From an uncultured Gammaproteobacteria bacterium (GTDB taxonomy: Bacteria > Pseudomonadota > Gammaproteobacteria > Arenicellales > JAANXG01), in the NCBI GenBank assembly GCA_947258785.1, contig CAMYJT010000007.1, forward strand, positions 1 through 64,000: a DNA stretch of 64,000 bases, given 5' to 3'. Shown here one piece after another: positions 47,561 to 55,043 of the stretch. Made by a program: the position numbers and the translations under genes. How positions within the stretch are numbered: the stretch's first letter is position 1; each line of letters begins with the position of its first letter. The notes below the pieces were generated by a model. That model ran no database searches. It was not told the DNA's origin and saw only the letters and a list, made by a program, of their open reading frames with translations.

Positions 47561-47977
47561 ATGCGACAGCCGCCGACTGCGATCGAGTTGCTGCGCTTTT
47601 CCCGCCAGCGCATACTCGAGACGTTGCTCGAGCAGTTACCGGATCCCGCCCGTTATGAGGCCCTGTTGGCGGCCAACGCGATCGCGATCGCGATCCGGGA
47701 GATCCTGGCGGGAGACCAACCGTTGCGCGACGAATTGGAGAACCTGCGACGGATCTGTGCCGGGCACGCACCGAAAGCGGCGCCGGGTCTGCTCGATGAA
47801 TTGAGCGGCTTCAACAAGCGCCTGGCCCTGGATATCCGACGTGGGCGTTGTGACGAGGGCGGTGTTCTGCGGGAGGATATTCGAGCGCATTTGCTGTCTG
47901 TTGTGGTGGCGGTGTTGCGTGAGTGCAATCCCAAGTATCTGCAGTCCGCCGGCATTCAAGCGACCGGACAGGAATAA
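47561..47977 (+). CDS. DUF6285 protein (LvaB-like)
   Basis: A 138-residue mainly helical protein of the DUF6285 type. The ATG at 47561 is preferred over a TTG overlapping the previous stop. Recognisable parts are AIELLRFSRQRILETLLEQL, RYEALLAANAIAIAIREI, and VVVAVLRECNPKYL at the C-terminus. In P. putida, the homologous LvaB is needed for activity of the LvaA kinase. No catalytic motif is seen, which fits an accessory subunit. It lies directly after the kinase gene in the same operon. Confidence 0.86.
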   Translation: MRQPPTAIELLRFSRQRILETLLEQLPDPARYEALLAANAIAIAIREILAGDQPLRDELENLRRICAGHAPKAAPGLLDELSGFNKRLALDIRRGRCDEGGVLREDIRAHLLSVVVAVLRECNPKYLQSAGIQATGQE

Positions 47978-48145
47978 GGGCCAGTATTTTGCGATTCGCG
48001 GATGGTCTGCATCGCTCTGATCGATCACTGACCTTGAAGGGGATTAAGGTCAATGTGGTTCGCAGCCGTCCCAGCGGGCGCGGACTGGTGGTTGGTGGAT
48101 TCGGCCGGTTTCCGGCCAGCTTGTACTGATCAAAAGGGGATGAAT

Positions 48146-49795
48146 ATGAGCGGCTCAGACTCCGGGAGGTGTGACGCCTATCTAGGTAGAAACGCGGCGA
48201 ATTATGTTCCACTCTCGCCGCTCAGTTTTCTCGATCGAACCGCCAGCGTTTATCCCGAATTCACCGCGGTGATTCATGGCTCCCGCCGGTATTCCTGGGC
48301 CCAGATCTATGATCGCTGCAGGTGCCTGGCAAGCGCGTTGTTTCGGCGCGGTATCGGTTACGGCGATACCGTATCCATTATCGCCTCCAACGTACCCGAA
48401 CTTCTGGAAGCCCATTTCGGTGTGCCTATGGTCGGCGCAGTGCTGCACGCCATCAATGTGCGTTTGGATCCGGCTTCAATCGCGTTCATGCTGGAACACA
48501 GCGGCGCCAAGTTGTTGATCGCCGACACCGAGTACTCGGATGTCATTGCGGCGGCGGCGGGTCGTATGCAGACCGCGCCGGAAATTATCGATATCCATGA
48601 CCAAAACGGGTCTGGCGGCCGTAGGCTTGGCAGCCAGGATTATGAATCGCTGCTCCAGGAAGGCGACAATCAGTTCGCCTGGCGGCTCCCCGCAGACGAA
48701 TGGGACGCGATTTCCTTGAACTACACGTCCGGCACCACCGGTAATCCGAAGGGTGTGGTCTACCACCATCGCGGTGCGTACCTGAACGCGCTCAGCAACG
48801 CCTTGGGTTGGAACATGGGTCTGCATCCTGTATATCTTTGGACCCTGCCCATGTTTCACTGCAACGGCTGGTGTTTTCCATGGACGGTTACCGCGATGGC
48901 GGGGACCCATGTTTGTATGCGCAAGGTCGAAGCCCAGGCGATCGTTGATTCGATCCGGGAACACCGGGTTACGCATTTCTGTGGCGCCCCCATTATTCTG
49001 AATATGCTGTTGAACGCGGCGGATGACATTAAGGTGGGTTTTGCGCCCCCTGTAAAGGCTGCAACTGGCGGCGCGGCACCGCCAGAGGCGGTAATCGAGG
49101 GCATGGAAAAATTGGGAGTCGAACTCACCCATCTCTACGGCCTGACGGAAACTTACGGCCCGGCGACCATCTGTTCGTGGCATGCAGACTGGGACATGCT
49201 GCCGCTGAGCGAGCGCGCGCGGTTGATGGCCCGGCAGGGGGTACGGGCGTTCCTGCAGGATGGATTGACGGTAGTAAAACCCGGCACCCTAAAGCCGGTC
49301 CCGGCGGACGCGCAAACCATCGGCGAGGTGCTGATCCGGGGCAACACGGTGATGAAGGGATATCTGCGCAACCCGGACGCCACCGGCGAGGCCTTCAACG
49401 GCGGATGGTTTCACAGCGGCGATCTCGCAGTTCGCCACCCCGACGGATACATCCAGGTCAAGGACCGCGCGAAGGATATCATCATCTCGGGCGGTGAAAA
49501 CATTTCCACTATCGAGATCGAAAACGTTCTGTATCGCCATCCACAAGTCATGGAGGCTGCCGTGGTAGCGAGACCGGATGATTACTGGGGAGAGACGCCC
49601 TGTGCGTTCGTGCACCTCAAGGCCTCGGGGGCGGCGCTGAACACACAAGATGTCATTCACTACTGCCGTGAACGACTGGCCGGCTTCAAGGTTCCAAAGA
49701 CAGTTGTTTTCGGTCCATTACCGAAGACGTCCACCGGTAAAATCCAAAAATATCTGTTGCGGGAGCGCGCCAAAGGATTGGAGGACGATGAATAA
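48146..49795 (+). CDS. Acyl-CoA synthetase (AMP-forming)
   Basis: A 549-residue ANL-superfamily ligase. The ATG at 48146 has AAGGGG six bases upstream; another ATG two codons earlier is too close to it. Motifs are intact: LNYTSGTTGNPKGVVYHH (P-loop), GLTETYGP, GWFHSGDLAV, and the catalytic Lys region TSTGKIQKYLL. It activates a carboxylic acid, probably medium- or short-chain, to the CoA ester. In the P. putida Lva pathway, LvaE plays this role. It is separated from the DUF6285 gene by 168 bp, so it may have its own promoter, and is joined to the next gene by TAATG. Confidence 0.92.
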   Translation: MSGSDSGRCDAYLGRNAANYVPLSPLSFLDRTASVYPEFTAVIHGSRRYSWAQIYDRCRCLASALFRRGIGYGDTVSIIASNVPELLEAHFGVPMVGAVLHAINVRLDPASIAFMLEHSGAKLLIADTEYSDVIAAAAGRMQTAPEIIDIHDQNGSGGRRLGSQDYESLLQEGDNQFAWRLPADEWDAISLNYTSGTTGNPKGVVYHHRGAYLNALSNALGWNMGLHPVYLWTLPMFHCNGWCFPWTVTAMAGTHVCMRKVEAQAIVDSIREHRVTHFCGAPIILNMLLNAADDIKVGFAPPVKAATGGAAPPEAVIEGMEKLGVELTHLYGLTETYGPATICSWHADWDMLPLSERARLMARQGVRAFLQDGLTVVKPGTLKPVPADAQTIGEVLIRGNTVMKGYLRNPDATGEAFNGGWFHSGDLAVRHPDGYIQVKDRAKDIIISGGENISTIEIENVLYRHPQVMEAAVVARPDDYWGETPCAFVHLKASGAALNTQDVIHYCRERLAGFKVPKTVVFGPLPKTSTGKIQKYLLRERAKGLEDDE

Positions 49796-50541
49796 TGGAG
49801 CACAAGCTTCATGTCATTCTGCATAAGGACGAGTTGGATCAGAGCCGGTTGGCCGGAAAAATCGTCGTGGTGCTGGATGTTTTGTTCGCTACCAGCACTA
49901 TTGTCACGGCTTGCGACCAAGGCGTACTGGACGTCATTCCGGCGCTTGATGCAGCGGAAGCGCGCAGCTGCGCCGTGGAACTCGACAGTGGGTGCTATAT
50001 TCTTGCCGGCGAACAGAATGGCGAATCCATCGAAGGATTCGCGCCATCCACACCGCTGCGACTGTCGCAAGAACGATTGCACGGCAATCACCTGATCTAT
50101 GCCACCACCAACGGTACGGTGGCCTTGAGGTGTGCCTCGGCGGCAGCAACTGTCTACGCGGCGGCATTATTGAACGGGCCGGCCGTGGTTGAACACATCG
50201 TTGCCAATCACCACGCAACGGTACTGGTCATATGCGCTGGCACCTTCGGCAAATTCAATATGGAGGACTTTTATGGTGCCGGCTATCTGATCGAGGAATT
50301 CTTGAGCCACGACGACCGCCGTTGGGCCCTGTCCGACGCGGCGGTCAGCGCCAGGAGCATTTACCGGCATTGGGATTCAACCGAATGCCTGTTGTACTCC
50401 AGAGTCGGCCAGTTCTCCGCGATCTACGGACTCACGGATGAAGTGCGCTACGCCGCCCGGGAAGGAATCAGCGGTGTGGTTCCGTATCTCGAGGGCGGGC
50501 GTATTCGATACATCAATTACGATCCGCCGACAGGCTCCTAG
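49795..50541 (+). CDS. ComB-family 2-phosphosulfolactate phosphatase homologue
   Basis: A 248-residue ComB-family phosphatase, matching the 2-phosphosulfolactate phosphatase of methanogen coenzyme M synthesis. Typical parts are VVLDVLFATSTIVTA, LAGEQNGESIEGF, and IYATTNGTVALR. Bacterial homologues occur without the rest of the coenzyme M pathway, and their substrates are mostly unknown. Its ATG overlaps the stop of the acyl-CoA synthetase (TAATG), so the two are coupled. In this operon an upstream kinase is predicted to make a phosphorylated acyl-CoA, which makes a phosphatase notable. Its TAG stop lies inside the CTAG edge of a repeat element. Confidence 0.87.
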   Translation: MEHKLHVILHKDELDQSRLAGKIVVVLDVLFATSTIVTACDQGVLDVIPALDAAEARSCAVELDSGCYILAGEQNGESIEGFAPSTPLRLSQERLHGNHLIYATTNGTVALRCASAAATVYAAALLNGPAVVEHIVANHHATVLVICAGTFGKFNMEDFYGAGYLIEEFLSHDDRRWALSDAAVSARSIYRHWDSTECLLYSRVGQFSAIYGLTDEVRYAAREGISGVVPYLEGGRIRYINYDPPTGS

Positions 50542-50788
50542 CCTGCATATTGCACCAAGGCGGCGAAATAATGGTGTATCAACTTGATTGTGTTCAATGA
50601 TTCGGTCTTGGTTGATTAGTACGGTTTGTGCTTCTGCAATCGCCTATCCCGGCCCTGGCGCGATCTCGAACGCCTGCACTTGCGCTTCACTCAACCCATA
50701 GCTTGCTATGGGTTTCGTTCCAGCGCGGCGTACAGACGCCCGATCTCTTCGCCATCTTCCGGGATCCTTGGTGCAATATGCAGGCTAG
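50538..50788. mobile_element. 251-bp MITE-like element with perfect 23-bp inverted ends
   Basis: Positions 50538-50560 and 50766-50788 are perfect reverse complements over 23 bp; each starts at the outside with CTAG and reads GCCTGCATATTGCACCAAGG inward. If CTAG is the target duplication, the element proper is about 243 bp. CTAG fits the YTAR target of the IS5 subgroup, but relation to any named IS is not established. A hairpin CCCATAGC/GCTATGGG lies inside near 50696-50713. No ORF of useful length is present. It sits exactly at the ComB stop codon and ends 9 bp before the convergent gabD stop. Confidence 0.75.
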
Positions 50789-50797
50789 CGGGATCGC

Positions 50798-52294
50798 TCA
50801 ACGATCCACGCCACCCAGGCAAAGGTATTTGATTTCCAGGTACTCCTCGATTCCGTATTTGGAACCTTCGCGACCAATGCCCGATTCCTTGACGCCGCCA
50901 AACGGGGCAACCTCCGTGGAAATAATGCCTTCGTTGATTCCCACGATGCCGTACTCTAGGGCCTCGGCGACGCGCCACAGACGACCTATGTCGCGACCAT
51001 AGAAATACGCTGCTAAACCGAATTCCGTATCGTTGGCGATGCGAATTGCCTCCGCTTCATCGTGAAAGCGGACCAGTGGCGCGACGGGTCCGAATGTCTC
51101 TTCGTAATTGATCACCATGTCTTGAGTGACATTCACGAGCACCGTGGGCTCAAAAAAGGTGCCTCCGAGGGCGTGGCGGCTGCCACCGACCATTACATTC
51201 GCACCTTTGGCCAAGGCGTCTGCAATATGCGCTTCGACTTTTGTAACAGCATTGTCATCGATCAACGGACCCTGCTGGATACCCTGCTGCATGCCGTCAC
51301 CGACCCTGAGTTCGCTGACCGCCGCCGCCAGACGTTTAGCGAATTCATCATACACCTCGTCTTGAACGAGAATGCGGTTTGCGCAGACGCAGGTTTGCCC
51401 CATGTTGCGGTATTTGGAAGCCATGGCCCCGTCTACGGCAGCGTCAAGATCCGCATCGTCAAATACGATGAATGGAGCGTTACCCCCCAGCTCCAGAGAA
51501 AGCTTTTTGACGTTGTCCGCGCACTGGGACATCAACAGCTTGCCGACGGCAGTAGAACCGGTAAAACTGAGCTTGCGGACTTTCGAATTGCTGGTGATTT
51601 CACCACCTATTTCGCGGGCGGGACCGGTGATCACGTTGAACACTCCGGCCGGCAGTTCGGCGCGTTCGGCGAGTTTGCCCAGCGCGAGTGCAGTGAGCGG
51701 TGTCACGATGGCCGGTTTAACCACCATAGGGCATCCCACCGCGAGGGCCGGTGCACATTTACGCGTGATCATGGCCGCAGGAAAATTCCATGGCGTAATT
51801 GCGGCGCAGACACCAATCGGTTGTTTCAACACGACGATGCGTCGGCCGCCTCCAAGCGGATGGTCAATGACATCGCCGTAAACCCGCTTCGCTTCCTCGG
51901 CAAACCACTCCACGAAAGATGCCGCGTACGCCACTTCGCCACGAGACTCGGGCAGCGGTTTACCTTGTTCGGCGGTCATCAGCAACGCCAGGTCTTCCTG
52001 ATTTTCCATGATAAGCTCGAACCAGCGACGCAGCAGTATCGAGCGTTGTTTACCGGTCCGTGAACGCCAGTCCACCCACGCGCCTTCAGCGTCTTCGATG
52101 ACTTGACGGGTTTCATCTTTGCCCATCATGGGGACGGTCCCCAACGCTTGGTGGTCGGCGGGGTTGAGGACCGTGGTGGTGCGGCCCGAGGGTGCGTTGA
52201 CCCACTTGCCGCCGAGATAACAGCGGCTTTCGAGCAGTTCGGGGTCGGTTAGCTTTAGCGGTTGTACTGATGACGTGTGGGCGGCGGTACTCAT
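50798..52294 (-). CDS. gabD: NAD(P)-dependent succinate-semialdehyde dehydrogenase
   Basis: A 498-residue aldehyde dehydrogenase of the GabD class, oxidising succinate semialdehyde to succinate, which would enter the TCA cycle. The catalytic Cys lies in MGQTCVCANRI and the general-base Glu in LELGGNAPF; the cofactor segment AITPWNFPAAMI is intact. Substrate assignment among close ALDH subfamilies is good but not certain. It starts 2 bp after the stop of the pseudokinase gene, so it is the last gene of that operon. Confidence 0.88.
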   Translation of the reverse strand: MSTAAHTSSVQPLKLTDPELLESRCYLGGKWVNAPSGRTTTVLNPADHQALGTVPMMGKDETRQVIEDAEGAWVDWRSRTGKQRSILLRRWFELIMENQEDLALLMTAEQGKPLPESRGEVAYAASFVEWFAEEAKRVYGDVIDHPLGGGRRIVVLKQPIGVCAAITPWNFPAAMITRKCAPALAVGCPMVVKPAIVTPLTALALGKLAERAELPAGVFNVITGPAREIGGEITSNSKVRKLSFTGSTAVGKLLMSQCADNVKKLSLELGGNAPFIVFDDADLDAAVDGAMASKYRNMGQTCVCANRILVQDEVYDEFAKRLAAAVSELRVGDGMQQGIQQGPLIDDNAVTKVEAHIADALAKGANVMVGGSRHALGGTFFEPTVLVNVTQDMVINYEETFGPVAPLVRFHDEAEAIRIANDTEFGLAAYFYGRDIGRLWRVAEALEYGIVGINEGIISTEVAPFGGVKESGIGREGSKYGIEEYLEIKYLCLGGVDR

Positions 52295-52296
52295 GG

Positions 52297-54861
52297 CTAG
52301 TTTGCTCCTAACGTAGCGAGGTTGTCGCGCGCAATTTTATCTCCTTGTGCGGCAGCGAGGCGAAACCAACGGACTGCTTCAGTAACATCTTGTTTCACAC
52401 CGGCTCCGGTGGCGTACATGACACCCAGGTTGGTCTGGGCCCCGGAGTATCCCTGCTCAGCGGCGAGTCGATACCAGCGCGCCGCCTCGACGGGATTTCT
52501 GGTGACAATCAATCCCTCTTCGTACAGGGACCCCAGATCCGCCTGTGCCCAGGCCTCGCCGGAGGTGGCGGCACTTTGCACAGACGGTAGCGCGCTGCGG
52601 ATCCACTTTTCGGCGAGTTCCGGATTTTGTGCCACGCCACGGCCCAGATTGTACATTATGCCGACCCGAAACTGTGCCCTGGCGTCACTGCGTTGGGCGA
52701 GTGGATTCAACAACCGGAACGCCTGTTCATACGCGCCGCGGTAATACGCTTGAATGCCGGCGATCAGTTCAGCTCCGGCTGTTTGTTGTTGAGGCGGTTC
52801 GACCGACGGTTCGGGCCGCTCGGCTCTGGTTTGCGCTTGTTGGCGTTCGACAATCGCCCGGAGGTTGGATCGTCCAGTGTGTAATTGCTTACGTAGTAAG
52901 GACACCGTGTCGGCGTCGGCCTGCACCGCCTCAGCGGCTGTCAAATAGGCCTCGCCGCGATCGAAGTCTTCGTTAACGATGGCCTGGCCTGCCTTGTCGA
53001 GGTAGCGCCGGCCGATCTCTTTGATACCGTTCAGCGCTTTGGCGTTTTCGGTATCCAACCCCAATACCGCTCGGAAATGGAAAAAGGCGTTGTTACCCGC
53101 AGGAGCTGTATAGCGTTCGGTCTGCATCGCCTGCTCGGCGAGTCTTAGATGATTGGCGACCTTTTGTTTTCGCTCCTCGCGTTCCCGCTGGCGTTGCGCC
53201 TCGATTAATTGCCGCTGCTGGTCCAACTGGTCTCGATAATCGACGATGTCCCGGCGCAGTTCCGCCGCATCTTTCCGGTCGGGTTCAATCTGGTCCACCT
53301 GATCCAGTTTAGCCTCGGCTTGGCTGATGTCTTTCTCATTGAACAGCGTTCGGGCCCTGTCGATCATCGTGCTTAGAATGGCATCGATCCCGTCCCGCGC
53401 CTCAAAGTGCCCCGGTTCGATCTCCAGCACCTCTCGATAATCCGCTACGGCATTTTCACCCGGTGGAAACATGAGCCGGTCTGATTCGAGGTGCAGCTTC
53501 GCCGACGCCAAGAGTTGCTCGATGCGCTGTTCATTGCGAGCCAACTCTCGAAAGGTCTCGGCCCTCAGACTGTCGTCGTCGCGATCATAATTGACCTGCT
53601 CATCGGGCGCCGGGGTGGTCGCTGTCTGGTTGCCTTTCGAATCCTCGGTATCTGATCCGGTGGTGGCTTGATCGGTCATGGCGGAGGACTCATTAGAGAC
53701 CGCAGCGGGGCCCGATTCCACTGGGCCGGATTCGATTCGCCATATCGTGAATCCGATCACTGCGGCCAGGACAGCAACCACGACGGTCCAGCCCCTCGTG
53801 GCCCGACGGGGCTTGGTGGCCGCTGTCGGGGATGTGATTTTGTCTTTGGGCTGCCGAAGCGACTGGTATGGTAGACGGTAGGATCTGGCTGCCGCCTGGG
53901 GTAAATGATCCGACTCAATCGGCAGATTCAACTCCCGCTGGCGCTCGTCGTCGTGACGCGCGGCTGGTGGTGACGATTGACCGTCCAGGAACAGCCCCAA
54001 CACGACACCTGCCGAATCGGGACGATCGGTGGTTATCGGTGCCAGCATCCAGTCGATATTGCCCAGCAGGCCCGCGCTGTAATCGCCCCGCCCAATCTCC
54101 ATCGCCGGAACCAGCGGATCCTCTGCACCCTGGGCGAAGGCCGATATCCGTTTGGTGGCGTCCACCGGGGCCGTTCCCGCGATACAGCGATACGCTGTCG
54201 CACCGAGCGCATAGAGATCGGTCCACGGTCCCAACTCACCACCGTCGTGATACTGCTCGATCGGGCTGTAACCCGGAGTGACCCGGCTGTCCAGGCTGTG
54301 GTGATCGTGTACTACAGCGCGGTCGGCGCTGCCGAAACCCATCAGTATCGGTGGCGCCGTATCGCACAGGAAGATACTGCTCGGCGTAATATCGCGATGG
54401 AGCAATCCCGCGGAGTGAATCACGCGCAGCCCCTTGAGCATCGGGATCAGGACCTGGTTCAATTCTTGCTCCTCCAGGCGCGGCTGTCGTTCGAGGTATG
54501 CCGCCAGTGTCTGTCCAGCCTGGCATTCCGTCAGCAGATAGGCAGTGCCGTTGTCTTCGGTGTATTCGATCAATCGCGCTACGTAGGGATCGTGAATCTG
54601 CGCCAGGACACGGGCCTCTTGCAGAAACCGCGCCAGACCGTCTTCGTACACCGATTGTTTTCCGGGCAAGGGCCGCACTCTGACTCCGTCCGTCTCGCGT
54701 TCGGCGAACTCGACCGGCAGGTATTCCTGAATCGCCACCTCTCGCTGGTGTCTGGGGTCCCAGGCACAATAGGTGATGCCATGGGTGCTGACACCCAGAG
54801 TTTGTCTGACTTCGAAACGGCCGATTTTCGTTCCGATGGAAAGGGCTTGCGGGGCGGACAT
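52297..54861 (-). CDS. Membrane pseudokinase with Sel1 repeats
   Basis: An 854-residue protein. Residues 12-290 form a bacterial Ser/Thr-kinase fold, followed by a linker, one membrane span (about 358-375), a long coiled-coil-rich region (about 435-700) and C-terminal Sel1-like repeats (FRVGIMYNLGRGVAQNPELA, LGSLYEEGLIVTRNPVEAAR, LGVMYATGAGVKQDVTEAVR). Catalysis looks lost: VAIK reads VAIQ (Gln45), DFG reads GFG (Gly175), and the Asn after HRD is Ser162. HRD itself and GYSPIEQY remain. Translation is probably coupled to the small ORF before it (TAATG). A scaffold or signalling role is inferred. Confidence 0.88.
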   Translation of the reverse strand: MSAPQALSIGTKIGRFEVRQTLGVSTHGITYCAWDPRHQREVAIQEYLPVEFAERETDGVRVRPLPGKQSVYEDGLARFLQEARVLAQIHDPYVARLIEYTEDNGTAYLLTECQAGQTLAAYLERQPRLEEQELNQVLIPMLKGLRVIHSAGLLHRDITPSSIFLCDTAPPILMGFGSADRAVVHDHHSLDSRVTPGYSPIEQYHDGGELGPWTDLYALGATAYRCIAGTAPVDATKRISAFAQGAEDPLVPAMEIGRGDYSAGLLGNIDWMLAPITTDRPDSAGVVLGLFLDGQSSPPAARHDDERQRELNLPIESDHLPQAAARSYRLPYQSLRQPKDKITSPTAATKPRRATRGWTVVVAVLAAVIGFTIWRIESGPVESGPAAVSNESSAMTDQATTGSDTEDSKGNQTATTPAPDEQVNYDRDDDSLRAETFRELARNEQRIEQLLASAKLHLESDRLMFPPGENAVADYREVLEIEPGHFEARDGIDAILSTMIDRARTLFNEKDISQAEAKLDQVDQIEPDRKDAAELRRDIVDYRDQLDQQRQLIEAQRQREREERKQKVANHLRLAEQAMQTERYTAPAGNNAFFHFRAVLGLDTENAKALNGIKEIGRRYLDKAGQAIVNEDFDRGEAYLTAAEAVQADADTVSLLRKQLHTGRSNLRAIVERQQAQTRAERPEPSVEPPQQQTAGAELIAGIQAYYRGAYEQAFRLLNPLAQRSDARAQFRVGIMYNLGRGVAQNPELAEKWIRSALPSVQSAATSGEAWAQADLGSLYEEGLIVTRNPVEAARWYRLAAEQGYSGAQTNLGVMYATGAGVKQDVTEAVRWFRLAAAQGDKIARDNLATLGAN

Positions 54862-55043
54862 TAACGTGCTGCAGATTGAATCGTGAAGGAATTATTTTGC
54901 AACGAGTGAGCCATAGCGTCCAGTCCGCCGGATGAGGGGTCTCGCGGCGCGCGGACGGTAGCCCGGCCGCCGCATCTCAGATCGCAATGGCCTTCTTTGA
55001 GACGGCCATATACCGCTTTATTCCAAAGGTTCAATCGGTTCAT
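54861..55043 (-). CDS. Small ORF between dadA and the pseudokinase
   Basis: A 60-codon ORF beginning MNRLNLWNKAVYGRLKEG. Its ATG overlaps the dadA stop (ATGA) and its TAA overlaps the pseudokinase ATG (TAATG), so it fits the gap between them without leftover bases. The composition is rich in Arg, Ser and Gly, with no family, signal peptide or membrane span recognised. It may encode a real peptide, or its main effect may be to carry ribosomes from dadA to the pseudokinase. Coding status is uncertain. Confidence 0.4.
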   Translation of the reverse strand: MNRLNLWNKAVYGRLKEGHCDLRCGGRATVRAPRDPSSGGLDAMAHSLQNNSFTIQSAAR

